Below are positions 18,721 through 28,232 of a DNA stretch of 28,232 nucleotides, one piece after another. The notes under the pieces were generated by a model. The model was not told the origin of the DNA. It searched no databases and saw nothing but the letters and a program-made list of their open reading frames with translations. The stretch's first letter is position 1; each line of letters begins with the position of its first letter. Source of the DNA: Gloeopeniophorella convolvens (Eukaryota; Basidiomycota; Agaricomycetes; Russulales); assembly GCA_022496205.1 (NCBI GenBank), contig WTXD01000146.1, positions 1-28,232 on the forward strand, read 5' to 3'. The translations under genes were made by a program, and so were the position numbers.

Positions 18721-19715
18721 TTGTCACTCCACCCTCTGCTGCGCTTCAACAGCCTTGGCTGCAGGCGCAACAATGGCACAGATGGCACTTGCATCAATCC
18801 CATCAATCCGATGCATCGTCTTCCTCACAGATTCAGTATCATCCATCTCCACCATCTACTCCGCCCGCCCACATGCTGCCCAACGTCATTCCCTCCACTT
18901 CAAGCAAACTGCCGACAACCTCCTCTCGCTCCATAGAGATCTGCACATTGAAATCAGATGGTGCCCCGGTCACGCCGGAATCCCTGGGAATGAACGAGCA
19001 GATGCACTCGCACGAACTGGCGCAGCCCTTCCTCTACACCCAAACCAGCGCGAACCACACACGCTCACACAACAACAAATGGGAAACAAGGAAGCAGCCA
19101 TCGCTGCGTGGCAACAACGCTGGCACACATCGACCCGCCGCAGCCAAGCCTACCTAGGCCTTGCCAACCCCCCGAATGGCAAGATAGCCCCGGCCATCGA
19201 AGCAATGCGGAAATGCAAAGCTCCCCGGTCCGTATTTTGCACCTTCATTCGTCTCCTCACTGGCCATGCGTTCACAGGTTCCTACACCGCCCGTTTCTTT
19301 CCTGCACCAGGCCGCCCCACGTCATGCATGTGTGGCTCACCATCAAACCCTCCCCCACCAAACACCAGAGCACGTCATTTGCGAATGCCCGCTTTTCGAA
19401 ATGGCGCGAGCCACTCACCTCCGGCCTATCGACCGAGACTACTCACTCGCAAAACTCTTCGGAACCGCAGAAGGCGGAGCCGCGATGCTCGCATTCATTC
19501 AAGCTACGCACTGCTGCATGGTTCCCCGGCCAGAACGGCCAGACCCCCCTTAATGACATCATCATACCACGCGCAACCATTTCCCGGCACAGCACTCATA
19601 TCTTATTCATACGTACACATCTAGATCATAACCTTACCTCCGACCTGTAATTGTCGTATATACTCGACGACCGCGTCTTAGTGTAGCATCACTTGCTGCG
19701 GTATACAAATGCAGA

Positions 19716-19718
<3 letters not shown>

Positions 19719-19747
<29 letters not shown>
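19719..19747 (+). repeat. Poly(A) tail of the LINE
   Basis: An uninterrupted run of 29 adenines follows the LINE 3' untranslated region. It marks the 3' end of the retrotransposed RNA. Confidence 0.9.
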
Positions 19748-19748
<1 letters not shown>

Positions 19749-19920
19749 CCGTAACCGCGCGAGGGACCCTCACGGGGGTTCCGGGGCTCAGAGGTCTGCA
19801 GGGCCTTCCGGTAATGTTCAACTCTGTTTGACGAACCCCGGACTTCCGGTTCGTGGCAATGTCAGCTTTTCACATTTTCGTGAACTACTTATAAACGTTT
19901 GTGTAGGGGTTTAACGGGCT

Positions 19921-20947
19921 CTATCCTGGAACTACCGAAGGACAGCTCGACATCTGACTTGATTCCGACTTCAACTCATCACCGTCATGCTTGCTGAGCA
20001 GACGCTCGAGGTGCAAGAACCTATCCGGCCATGATTCTTCTCGTGAAATCGCTATGTGATCGACTTTGACCCCTTCGTATTTGAGTTCCACGGCGGTCTT
20101 GAAAGCCGTCATCCCTTCGTCCCGCAGAGTGGGATGATAGAAGCAGACTCCCACAGTGGTCAATTTGGGCAACAACATGGGACCCGCTTGGTCTAACACG
20201 TCTATGAGAGCCGGAAGCACAGCATCATCCCCCCATAATACCTCAACAGCAGTGAATATAGACTTGGAGAGGAAGGCGCGCCAGAACGTGGCATCAGCCA
20301 CTTCCCCAGAGTAGCTCCCGTCATGTGTGCCAATGAGAGCCGAATCCCAGGGAGAGCGTGTGCGTTTCCCGCCGGAACAAAGGCTCCAAAGTGCGACTGA
20401 TAACTTCGATAGCGAGCTCGAAGTCCACGCAGGCGCGGAAGTCGATGTCGAACTTCACGTCCTTGCTCGGCGGAAGCCCGACCTGTTAATAGCATTGTGG
20501 TCGTGATTCATTACATATGCTATGTGGTGCCTACTATCACAGAGGAACCGGGGAGAAACGGGGCGGTGGCCTCACGCGCGAGGCGTGGGGTGATTCCGGC
20601 GAGATCCTCGAAATGAGGGACACCTAATCTGCTGTTCACAACTTTCAGTTGTGAGCTAACCCCAGCGAACTCGGATGTGCGTAGTCGCGGGACTCGCCAC
20701 CCATGGCCGTCCTCGATCGGTGAGTGCTCCAATCTGAATCTGAGATCTAGGCTAAGAGTGCCCAGCTTGTGCATGGAGCATACGGCCACGAGAAGGTCGT
20801 CGAACCAATTGGCATTACGAGAGACGCTTTCGTCGTGGTAAAAGTGAATCGCGAGATATTTAGCGAAGGGCGGGGGAGGAAGGATGTTGGTCAAGAAAGT
20901 TCGTGTAAGCAGGGGGCGCAGTTGTCGAGAAACGCGCTCGCGGAAGC
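19921..20947 (-). pseudogene. Fungal F-box/LRR-like protein (C-terminal part), frameshifted
   Basis: Two minus-strand exons are visible, 20,947-20,541 and 20,482-19,921, joined in phase by a 58-nt intron (GTGATA...TAACAG). The reading starts FRERVSRQLRPLLTRTFLTNI and goes on with alternating Leu-rich strands such as LGTLSLDLRF, LKVVNSRLG and VDFELAIEVISRTLEPLF, then TFWRAFLSKSIFTAVEVLW and a charged end. This texture is common to the large basidiomycete F-box/LRR expansions, whose members recruit substrates to SCF ubiquitin ligases. The F-box itself is not seen; it should lie upstream, beyond a possible short intron near 20,948-20,991. A one-base frame break occurs near 20,330. The assignment rests on composition, not on a diagnostic motif. 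Confidence 0.4.
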
Positions 20948-20991
20948 CTCAGGTAAAGATCTCTTGATGCGAGTATGATGCACTTTGATAC

Positions 20992-22275
20992 TGGAGCCCG
21001 ACTGTTCATCACCACAACGTATGGAACCTTGAACTGGAACCCTGAATCCAGTGTGAGGGTTTTCCCTGGGCCTGACCGGGACCGGTAACTCACTAATGCC
21101 CCTTGCAAGTTGTGCGGTGCATAGGTGGCGAACCCGCAGGCACGTTGTTTGCTTTGTGCATGATCAAACCATATTTCAGAAGATGAACTGTCTCTGATTC
21201 CTTCCGAGGAGCGGTAAGGGCGATTATACAGAAGTGAATGAGAGGGGAAGCAGACAACAAAAGAGTGAGTCGGAGTCTTTCCGTAGAAAGCACGCTCCTG
21301 CTTACGTCATAACCGCACAATGCCGAGACAACAACAGGACAGCACCGCTCCGTTGCCAAACCACAACGTTGAACAACTCTTTGTCAGGCCAACGAACGAC
21401 AACGATCTACGCGTAGACGGATGCACATACTCCTCGAAGGGAAGCTGTCCGTCGAATAGGACATCTCTGGGAAACTTCATGCCGGCAATTGCCCGCCCGC
21501 GTCGAGTCTCAGTGGCAGTATGGCCTCCTGCGCCGGCAAGGTGTGTCCCGGTCAGCTGTCCCCTTCGACCTGCGCTTGAATTTGTCGGATAGAAGTATCA
21601 AAAAATGGGCGTTGCGCAAACACATACCCACGATTTGACGGCCCCGCGGCGTTCTGGATCATGGTCCATACGGGCCTGCCAGACTCCTGTGAACACTTGC
21701 GCACAATAACCACGGGATTCCCCGTTCATGATACCTCTCTACTCAGTTTGTCGACACAGTTGGCTGCGAATTAAGTGATGGCGCAGAGTGCCATCTGCTT
21801 CGATCCACGGCGCAGTTTCAATCTCCACCGCCGGGATCGTGAGCACGTCACGGTACCGCATTATGTCCAGCCACGAAGCCAGTTAGATGCCATCTGATGC
21901 GTTCTTTCGCACCGTCTGGTATCTTATCTCTGCGCTCTGCATCACAATCACACTTCTCGTTCGACGCCTTCTGCCCGCGCAACAGTGCGTACTCCTCTCT
22001 TGATCATTCAATTCTGTTGCCAACCCTCAGACGCGCAGGAGATGACCGCAGATCTCAAGCAGGCAATTCACTTTTTCTGATCCTCATACGGACGGTGTGT
22101 TTCCCCTATACCTCCAGGCTCTCACTTCAGCGGCACAGGCACTGATTGATCGTTTTCAGACCTTATCGACGTTGCTACCACTTGTCCCCTCATTCTCAAT
22201 CTATAAGACATCATCTCTGCCGACCACGAGAACCTTGGACATCCTCCCGTTAACCCCCAGCCCGTCCAGCCCGTC
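20992..22275. other. Region with no confident gene
   Basis: Several minus-strand readings look protein-like but are broken by stops: VEIETAPWIEADGTLRHHL near 21,800, YCAQVFTGVWQARMDHD near 21,690 and FPRDVLFDGQLPFEEYVHP near 21,460. They could be exons or relics of a gene of unknown type. The last 300 bases before 22,276 are pyrimidine-rich and probably hold the promoter of the membrane protein gene. Confidence 0.3.
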
Positions 22276-23604
22276 ATGTCCAACCGTCCCGATGAGACAT
22301 CTTTCGAGATCTTCACCGAGAGAGCGTGGCTACAAGGAGCCATCCTCGGCGCTGTGGCCTACGGCAGCGCATTCACCTTGTTCGCAATATGCTTGAACAT
22401 CCTCGTCAAGCAGACAAACCGAACAAACATCAAGATCAAGGGAGCTTTCATCGCCTACATTTCCATCCTGTTCATTCTGGGCACTATCTTCATGGCTGCT
22501 TCAGCGGAGTTCACCCAAATGGCGTTTATCGACAATCGTAATTATCCGGAGGACCTGCTGCGTACGAGAATGCTATGTTTTCGATACCTGTGGATATTGG
22601 CTGGGAACGTAGCCTTCGTTCTGACGGCCTGGTTCGCGGACGCACTGCTCTCGTGAGTGGTGACTCGTTGCGGGCCTGATCCGAATCTGAACCAGTCAAC
22701 TTCTAGGTTTGGCGTTGCATGGTCATCTATAAGGGATGCCGGCTCCCATTGTGGGCTATAATGGCATTCCCTTGTCTCATCTATACAGGATCAATAGGTG
22801 CGGCATTTGATTACCCGGAATATACCCGCAGGCGCCCATTGCTAACATCCGATCCAGTGACGGAATCTTCTGGCTCAAGCAACTCTCCACATTCTCGCCT
22901 TATGGCTCAAGCGGCGTCAATTGGACGATTCCTTGTCTGAGCATCTCCCTTGCGCTTAACATCCTTGTTTCGATCGCGATCGTACTCCGCCTTCTGGTTT
23001 ACCGTCGCCGCATTGCCTCTGTGATGGTCAGCACCACGGCTCGCAGTACACCAGTATCGCTGCCATGATCATCGAGTCTGCCTCGATCTACTCGGCGTTC
23101 TCGATTTTCTTCCTTGTGCCTTTCGGCATGAACAGTCCCGTCTCGGAAATCGTGTTGCAGTCGCTGAGTGAAATCCAGGTATGTCCGCTCCACATGTAGC
23201 GCACCGTCTGAGCTTTCTCTAATTTCCTTCGCAACTAGATCTGCACCACACTCCTCATCGTATTCCGCGTCGCGCAGGGCAAGGGATGGTCACAAGACAC
23301 GACAACGCAGGTATTCAGCAAGCAGAAGCAGAATCAGGCTCGGATGACGGAAGTAGTATCCAGTCGGTTCCAGGCGGCCTCGAATCCCTCGAATCCTTCC
23401 AAGACTATCACTGTGGACTCGTTTCCTTCGCATGGCGTGACGGTTGGCCGCGATGTATTCACGAGTACCGATGGAGCGAAAGAGCGTGGCGAGTCTGCAG
23501 TGACATCGTGTGAAAGTTTTGCTTCGCCTTTGCTACGATCTCCCTTCACGGCCTCGACAACTTCTTTTGGTGTCTCAATTATCCATTCAGAATCTGTGTT
23601 GTAA
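22276..23604 (+). pseudogene. Multi-pass (about seven TM) fungal membrane protein, frame breaks
   Basis: The start is ATG 22,276 (MSNRPDETSFEIFTERAWLQG). Exon 1 (to 22,652) has three hydrophobic segments: GAILGAVAYGSAFTLFAICL, AFIAYISILFILGTIFMAAS and LWILAGNVAFVLTAWFADALL. Later exons add VWRCMVIYKG with a hydrophobic segment, ISLALNILVSIAIVLRLL, and IYSAFSIFFLVPFGM, then a Ser/Thr-rich cytoplasmic tail from 23,239. Introns with good borders lie at 22,653-22,706, 22,798-22,857 and 23,179-23,238. This layout matches a large basidiomycete-specific membrane family of unknown function. The frame does not carry across the first junction (an extra TC before the donor) or across about 23,018-23,022 (one base short in ATGGTCAG), and the second junction also mis-phases. 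Either the gene is decaying or the sequence has indels. Confidence 0.65.
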
Positions 23605-24233
23605 TCTATTTTCCGCCTAGAGTACACGTGTTTGTATGGCTCCCGCCTGACCACTGGAGCAGCCGCAGGCACCTCGAGCATTGTTTGTGTCTACCATATC
23701 TAATCGAGGACCCAGAACGAGCTCTATGTCCGCACGCAGAACGACTGGATGCCAAGTCGACGACTGTGATGAAATGCTCCGGGCGCAGCGCGCGCCGGCA
23801 GCATCCAAATAGCGCGTTGCGTGTCCATAGTCTCGGAATCTTCCTGCAGGTATGTATAACGGCGTTCAAATCTAGGTGGGAATGTGCGCAAGCCGTGTGA
23901 TGGCATTTTACCTCGGACCAAAGGTACAGCCACGGCCAGCTTCTCCAGCATCAGCATCATTCACCTCAGTGCCTCCAGTTACGCAGTTCGATGGCTTTTC
24001 GATTGTACGATTCGTCGTGTTCTGATCAGGGGCTGCCCAAAAGCATGCAGATCTGCTACGGTGATAATACGGTTGCAGAAAGGGATATCATACAGTCGAT
24101 GGCAGCCAATAGATAGCGTGGAACGAACACACAGCAACACGGAGCATGAAATCACACTTCCCATATAGAAACGCCTCGCCGGACTCATAAGCGGCTACTT
24201 GAGCATTAGACAGGCACGCCAGTAACAGCCATC
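23605..24233. other. Spacer upstream of the hydrolase
   Basis: Short frames on both strands show no motifs. The last 50-100 bases should contain the promoter and leader of the hydrolase. Nothing else is supported. Confidence 0.4.
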
Positions 24234-25123
24234 ATGCCGTCCGAAACCTCCGGATCCATCGACTTCACCTACGCAGGCGAAACCCACAAGACGTGGTACA
24301 GGGCCTTGCTCGGGCGTCAAGCCCGTCGTCATTCTCCACGGCGTTCCGGCACCGGTCAGTTCAGCCATCTCAAGGACAAGCCGAAGGAGTTCTGGACAGT
24401 CGAGTTGTTTATGGACGAGCTCGACAACCTGCTCGCCAAGCTCGGCATCGCTGACAATTTCGGTCTCCTCGGACACTCATGGGAGGTATGATCGCGGCTG
24501 ACTACGTCGCGACGCGCCAGCCGCAGGGCCTCAAGCGCCTCGTCCTCGCGGACACGCCAGCGTCTATGCCTCTGAGAGAGGTCTGCATGGCGAAGCTACT
24601 GAGCCGCTTCCCTGAGGACTTCCAAGTGATGCTGAAGAAGTATGAGGAGGAGCCTGGAGGGCACGACGAGCGCCAAGGAGTACCAGGATGGAATGCACGT
24701 GTTCTATCAGAAGCATGTCTGCAAGCTGAGTCCGTGGCCGACGGATCTGCCCAAGTCGTTCACTGGGATGGCAGAGGATCCTACGGTGTACTTCACGATG
24801 TAAGTGAGGCACGGCGTCGTCATCCGAGCCTGGCACCTGACGTTCCCGCGCACCACCAGGCTCGGTCCTTCCGATTCAGCATCTCGGGCTCGCTCAAGAC
24901 GTGGAGCGTCCTGGATAAGATTGACAAGATTGGTTATCCGACTCTGTTGCTGAATGGAGCAGACGACGAGGCACAGGACGAATGCGTGTTGCTATTTTTT
25001 GAGAAGCTGCCCAAGGCGAAGTGGGTGCAGTTTGCGAACAGTAGTCATATGGCGTTCTTCGAGGAGAAGGACCGGTACCTGCAGGTCGTCAGCAATTTCT
25101 TGACCAAGCAAATGGTGCAATAA
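24234..25123 (+). pseudogene. Alpha/beta hydrolase, proline iminopeptidase-like, disrupted
   Basis: The start is ATG 24,234 (MPSETSGSIDFTYAGETHKTWYR). The family hallmark near the oxyanion hole is seen as GVKPVVILHGVP in a second frame. It then jumps directly to SHLKDKPKEFWTVELFMDEL, so about 25-30 residues between HG.P and this helix, which normally include the DQ.G.G.S strand, are absent. The nucleophile elbow is LGHSW (Ser codon 24,477-24,479), where a short G-run breaks the frame before GGMIAADY. Later parts are TPASMPLRE, a cap region readable in another frame (GMHVFYQKHVCKLSPWP), an intron (24,800-24,859), then GYPTLLLNGADDEAQD (acid) and FANSSHMAFFEE (catalytic His). Relatives release N-terminal proline or hydrolyse amino-acid amides. 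The missing block suggests true loss, not only sequencing error. Confidence 0.8.
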
Positions 25124-25846
25124 TTCGTACTTGTGTGTTGCATTTATCTCGGACAGTCGCTTGAAGCTGTGCAGAATGTCAACGTCATGTTTGATTGAAG
25201 GAAAATGATTAAGATCGTACCGTTGCGCGGGCCACCGTCGGTGGCTTCCGAGCCAACAACCCTTCCAGACGAAGATGCTGACAACATCCCTGGGATCCTA
25301 CACAACGAATACTCAATTGACTCAGCCTGTGCTGGACACGCCGCCATCAGCCTATGTTTTTCCGGAGACGACGCCTTCAATGCTCTTATTGAAGGACCCG
25401 GTACGACGCCCTGTGTGCGGCTGGAAGTCCTCTTTCCCGCGGCTCTCCCAAACGTCATACTCCGTCAAATGATAGGCATCCGTGGCATGCGGAATCCAGA
25501 GGAGGGAAATGCTTCTCTTGAGTATCAGTTCGTAGAACAGTCCATCAGACCAATCTTGTCCGAGAGTACTCGTGAGAGAGGCACGGAATCTACACAGATG
25601 CCAAGACCGGGGTCAGTACAACCCGTAACCCTGCTGGCAGATGGCAATAGATTCATGAACCTTGGACAAATGTCTGTCGTATACAGAAGTTCCCAACTAT
25701 GCGATACACGAACTTGCATAACATGGTATGCACTAGGAAGAAAAGTCCGGTGGGTTGTTCAGACGAGGAGGTTAAAAGGCGCACCATTCGTCCTCGACTC
25801 AGCAAGCACCGCTCGCGGACTTTTGCACCCACTCCCCATTCATACC
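25124..25846. other. Region with open frames but no recognised gene
   Basis: A long plus-strand frame runs from 25,205 into the small secreted-protein gene, but its first 200 codons look like chance reading with no motif. A second frame (25,275-25,472) is Thr/Pro-rich. Both are weak. The last 100 bases would include the promoter of the gene at 25,847. Confidence 0.35.
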
Positions 25847-26159
25847 ATGTTTGCTTCGAAGTGTTTCGTCGTCGCTGTCACCCTCCTATTGGTCGCTGTG
25901 GCCAATGTTAAGGCTGGCCTTGCTGTTCGTCATGAGCCTAGTATAGTCTCTCCACCTCTAGGGTGTGTGAGGCATTGACCATTTTCCAGGTCCTGACTCC
26001 ACGCCCGGCGCTGACACCGCGCCCGGCGCTGACACCGCGCCCGGTACTGAGGGCCGGGCAGTGATCTGCTTACGTGCTGCTGGTAAGTACTTTCAGAACT
26101 CATCCGATTAATCACTCACTGAGTACTACTCAGAGATCAACGCGCGATCGAATGGCTGA
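25847..26159 (+). CDS. Small secreted protein with PGADTA repeat
   Basis: I propose three exons, 25,847-25,940, 25,990-26,082 and 26,134-26,159, with introns of 49 nt (GTATAG...TTCCAG) and 51 nt (GTAAGT...ACTCAG). All phases fit and the product has 70 residues. It opens with a clear signal peptide (MFASKCFVVAVTLLLVAVANVKA, positive n-region plus hydrophobic core). The mature part is short and rich in P, G, A, D and T. It contains two perfect copies and one degenerate copy of a six-residue unit, PGADTA, followed by a tail with one cysteine (VICLRAA). I do not recognise the family. It could be a wall or effector-type small secreted protein, or a precursor processed to repeat peptides, but no Kex2 (KR/RR) sites separate the repeats. 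The start was chosen for the signal peptide; the longer upstream frame is not supported. Confidence 0.55.
26004..26057 (+). repeat. 18-bp tandem repeat, three units
   Basis: Units at 26,004-26,021 and 26,022-26,039 are identical; 26,040-26,057 is a diverged third. They encode the PGADTA repeat of the small secreted protein. Confidence 0.85.
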
Positions 26160-26691
26160 AGAAGGATAGTGACGATAGTCGATATAGTTGGCGTGATGTT
26201 TTTCGAAGAGGGTGTATTTCAAGTGCAATTTGCTTGGGAAATGTAAAGCCCAGACCTGCAGTCACCCGTCGCGATTAGTAGCATGTGCCATGAGACAGCA
26301 ATCCATCAGAAGCGCTTGAACTCGGGCCCAACTCTGATTGACATAGTGAGGTAAGAGTGCGTGTCCAACAAAAATCCAGGAGTTATTGGCTGTTTGATAG
26401 TGCAAGTCCAGTCGGATCGGGCCTGGTCTGAGTGTGGGCGTGATGACGGCACTCGGGTGTCGATGATGATGGCAACTTATAAGGAAGTGCTTGTTTGGAT
26501 TAGATGCTCTCGCCAAACAATGCTTTTTGGGCGATCGCGTTCGTCGCGTCAAGTCGCGTCACCGGATCGTAACGACAAGCCTACGCCACACTCAAGGACT
26601 ATACAGAACTTCCGTTGACTATCATACAACTCCGAGGAGCAGTCTGCTGACCCATCTGCTAGCCTCCACAGTCCCCGGGAGTCGTCCGCTC
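26160..26691. other. Intergenic region
   Basis: It lies between the plus-strand secreted-protein gene and the minus-strand hydrolase, both of which end here. Short frames only, no motifs. It should hold both transcript ends. Confidence 0.45.
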
Positions 26692-27664
26692 TCAGAGCTG
26701 TTTCCTAAACCATTTCACGGTATTCTTGAACGCGCCTTCCATACCAGCCTTGACTTTCGGATCGGTCTGAGCTGTTTGTGAGCTCCGCTGCTCCAGAGCA
26801 GGCGTGGTTCAAAAAGCACCAAATCACCACGAACTATTCATAGCCATTGTCAGCGTTATGCACTGAAAACTCTACCTGCAACTTTCCCAGTACGCTTGTT
26901 GGTAACCAGGGGCGATTCTGCCATCTCCGAACGGCTCATCCGCTCCTTCGCGCCCGCTCCTTAAGGAACTGCTTATCGATATCGCAGCTGTCGATCACAA
27001 GAGATGCGCGGCTCTCGTCTCGGCGAAGTATTTCTTGCACTCTGTCAGTAGGCAGAGACAGGAGGCGGCTCGCCTTCGTACCTCCAGGTCGCCATCTTGC
27101 AGAAGGGATGGATGAGCGACCGACGACGCGATGATCTCGTTAGTGAAGGCGAATTCAAAGCCGAGACGCCCTGGGCCAGTCCCGAGAACGCAGGCCGAGT
27201 TACTGAGGATCATGGAGCGTACCTCCGTAGCAGAAGCCGACGCCCGCAAAACTTGATTACGCCTTGCTCCCTAAGCGCCTCCATCACCTTGCGTACAATA
27301 GAAAGCGCGCGCTCTGGTGGGTGCTTCACGAGCCATTCCCGTATATTGAACTTCGTCGGCTGCGCAACAGGCTCATCAGAGATGGTCGTGGAATGGAGTT
27401 GGAACTCCACATCGAGGAAGACCAACAAGTCGTTGGGCGCCGGATCGCCTTCGAAGATGTCAGGTGCGTAGTACGTACAGCTTGAGCCCATCCTGCGCAA
27501 GCTGTCAGTTTTCAGCTATGCGCACGGCAGCTATCAGTTATTATGAATATGGCCAAGGCGGAGCTGCGAGCATACTCACAGAGTTGCTCGGCAGTCCGGG
27601 CCCGAAGGCGTCCAGAGAGTAGAGGACAGCCTTGTCCTTAAGGTATTCCGCACATAATATAGCT
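26692..27664 (-). pseudogene. Dienelactone hydrolase family protein, frameshifted
   Basis: Read on the minus strand, the family order is clear: EYLKDKAVLYSLDAFG, then (after intron 27,579-27,502) LAQDGLKLYV with APDIFEGDPAP, the helix IVRKVMEALREQGV, the nucleophile elbow GFCYG|G (cysteine nucleophile, split by intron 27,222-27,171), FEFAFTNEIIASSVAHPSLLQ, IDSCDIDKQF, GRIAPGYQQAYWESC, and the end KAGMEGAFKNTVKWFRKQL with stop at 26,692. Dienelactone hydrolases open lactone rings in chlorocatechol-type degradation; fungal relatives act on varied esters in the cytosol. The frame breaks at least four times by single bases: near 27,471, in a 4-T run opposite 27,248-27,251, and near 27,080 and 27,005. 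The HGF segment with the catalytic histidine is not clearly readable. The first exon is not found. Confidence 0.75.
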
Positions 27665-28232
27665 ATAGAATTAGGACGCACGCGAAGAATATGTGTGGCT
27701 GGTAACCAAGCGACCGCCCTGGGCGAGACGGTGGCCGCGACAGAATCGGACAAGTTCGGGCCAGCGAGCGGTTGTTTAGACTCAAAGCTCTTGCCAAACA
27801 ATTATGTAAGGTACGGCAAGCACCATCGCCGCGTGGACCTGAGTGTCACCAGTTCAAGTAGGTTCAATGGTTGCCAGCGACAGTCACGGTCGCCGCGGCC
27901 ACGGGGAAGAGTCCACTACTTTGCTATGGAGGTCTGTCAAACGCTTATTTACTCGTTCGAACAATGACCGCCTCACAATCTACAGGCTTCTTGCCTCGTA
28001 TGTATCACGAACCCTATAGGCGCTTTCCCTAGAGTAGTAAGCCTCTATAAGCCATGGCCCTGGATGTTCGTGCCTTCGCGACACGCCAAGGTGTAAGCCT
28101 CCGGGTCGATTCTGAGAGGTAATCAAAGGCACTGCCTGAGATAGCACGTGTCTAGGCCGAACGATTACGCTTGGTTGTCATACTACGTACTCTCCTGGTT
28201 CCCGGATATGCCAGACATGGAGGCCAGAGAAC
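27665..28232. other. Right edge, probably upstream part of the hydrolase gene
   Basis: The N-terminal exon of the dienelactone hydrolase should lie here on the minus strand, but I could not find its usual Cys-rich start or a linking intron. No other gene is recognised. Confidence 0.3.

Larger units (their letters stand above)
18272..18751 (+). repeat. Solo LTR, copia-like, inserted in the LINE
   Basis: It is 480 bp, begins TGTTGA and ends TCAACA (6-bp inverted ends), and is flanked by the perfect 5-bp direct repeat GCCTT (18,267-18,271 and 18,752-18,756). Removing it rejoins the LINE RNase H reading (DAEMAA to LAAGATMAQMAL). A TATA box lies at 18,529. The TGTTGA/TCAACA ends are typical of Ty1/copia LTRs. 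No internal element remains, so it arose by LTR-LTR recombination. Strand is set by the TATA box. Confidence 0.9.
17690..19553 (+). pseudogene. LINE ORF2 C-terminus (post-RT segment, RNase H, Cys/His module), disrupted
   Basis: The first part reads WVRLVTGAFKTTP, then in another frame MGILPIDIRLESLVNNMAL, the conserved segment after the LINE RT thumb. RNase H follows: IFTDGS (first aspartate), then IYDAEMAA (glutamate). The solo LTR interrupts here. Resuming at 18,757, the domain continues with CIVFLTDSVSSIS and WCPGHAGIPGNERADALA, the last RNase H motif with its His and Asp. Downstream are a tryptophan-rich helix, GSYTARFFPAPGRPTSCMCGS, and HVICECPLF in a shifted frame, completing the Cys/His module. 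At least three frameshifts plus the insertion make it non-functional. Confidence 0.85.
17663..19747 (+). mobile_element. LINE (non-LTR retrotransposon) 3' part with poly(A) tail
   Basis: The fragment starts flush against the chromovirus LTR, in the post-RT part of ORF2, and runs through an RNase H domain and a Cys/His module to a 3' untranslated region and 29 adenines (19,719-19,747). An RT and most of ORF2 are missing. A 480-bp solo LTR (18,272-18,751) with a 5-bp duplication interrupts the RNase H domain. RNase H plus a C-terminal CCHC-like module fits fungal LINEs of the Tad1 group. The long pure A-tail suggests a fairly recent insertion, although the coding frame is already broken. A related, inverted 3' fragment lies at 5650-6255. 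Confidence 0.88.

Noticed and set aside
26262..26618. Overlapping 85-96 codon frames on both strands
   Set aside because: No motif, no plausible intron, and no signal or membrane segment.
26995..27249. HEAT/ARM-repeat protein on the minus strand
   Set aside because: The run DLEVRRRAASCLCLLTEC looked HEAT-like, but the flanking segments (GFCYGG, HPSLLQ, IDSCDIDKQF) identify a dienelactone hydrolase, and this run is probably a short intron read through.
1..28232. tRNA, rRNA or CRISPR arrays
   Set aside because: No cloverleaf with a proper T-arm, no rRNA-like block and no regularly spaced repeats were found by eye.

Overview
The window looks like nuclear DNA of a filamentous basidiomycete (Agaricomycete type). 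The genes are split by many short introns of about 45-80 nt with GT...AG borders. The single-copy genes belong to families typical of mushroom-forming fungi, and the repeats are fungal chromovirus, copia and LINE elements. The species cannot be named from the sequence.

Layout. 0-1.4 kb: an apparently intact five-exon zinc-type alcohol dehydrogenase/enoyl reductase-like gene (+). 2.8-3.6 kb: a Pro/Ser/Tyr-rich protein of unknown function (+). 4.1-4.9 kb: the 3' exons of a Ser/Thr-rich single-pass membrane protein (-). 5.65-6.7 kb: a TE graveyard, made of the 3' end of a LINE (-) beside a Ty1/copia RNase H fragment (+). 7.0-9.08 kb: mostly unassigned DNA with one weak small gene (-). 9,081-17,662: a nearly full-length Ty3/gypsy chromovirus with two 650-655 bp LTRs, a long pre-gag coding region, gag, protease, RT-RNase H-integrase and a chromodomain. 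The RT/RH/IN core is one open frame with all catalytic residues, but gag, protease and the integrase tail are frameshifted, so this copy is non-autonomous. 17,663-19,747: the 3' part of a LINE (+) ending in A29, split by a 480 bp solo LTR with a perfect 5 bp target duplication. 19.9-20.9 kb: a frameshifted gene, possibly of F-box/LRR type (-). 22.3-23.6 kb: a multi-TM fungal membrane protein (+) with frame breaks. 24.2-25.1 kb: a proline-iminopeptidase-like alpha/beta hydrolase (+), broken. 25.85-26.16 kb: a small secreted protein with a hexapeptide repeat (+). 26.7-27.66 kb: a dienelactone hydrolase (-), frameshifted.

The most notable observations concern the retroelements. (1) The solo LTR holds an intron-containing block followed by what looks like its spliced copy, and the duplicated block starts where transcription is expected to begin. 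(2) The chromovirus primer-binding site is exactly complementary over 10 nt to the predicted 5' end of its own RNA, as in Tf1-type self-priming. (3) A 15-nt copy of its polypurine tract and LTR junction lies inside pol. (4) About 2 kb of unrecognised coding sequence precedes gag. Many host genes also carry one-base frame breaks while splice sites and motifs are kept, so assembly indels must be weighed against true decay.
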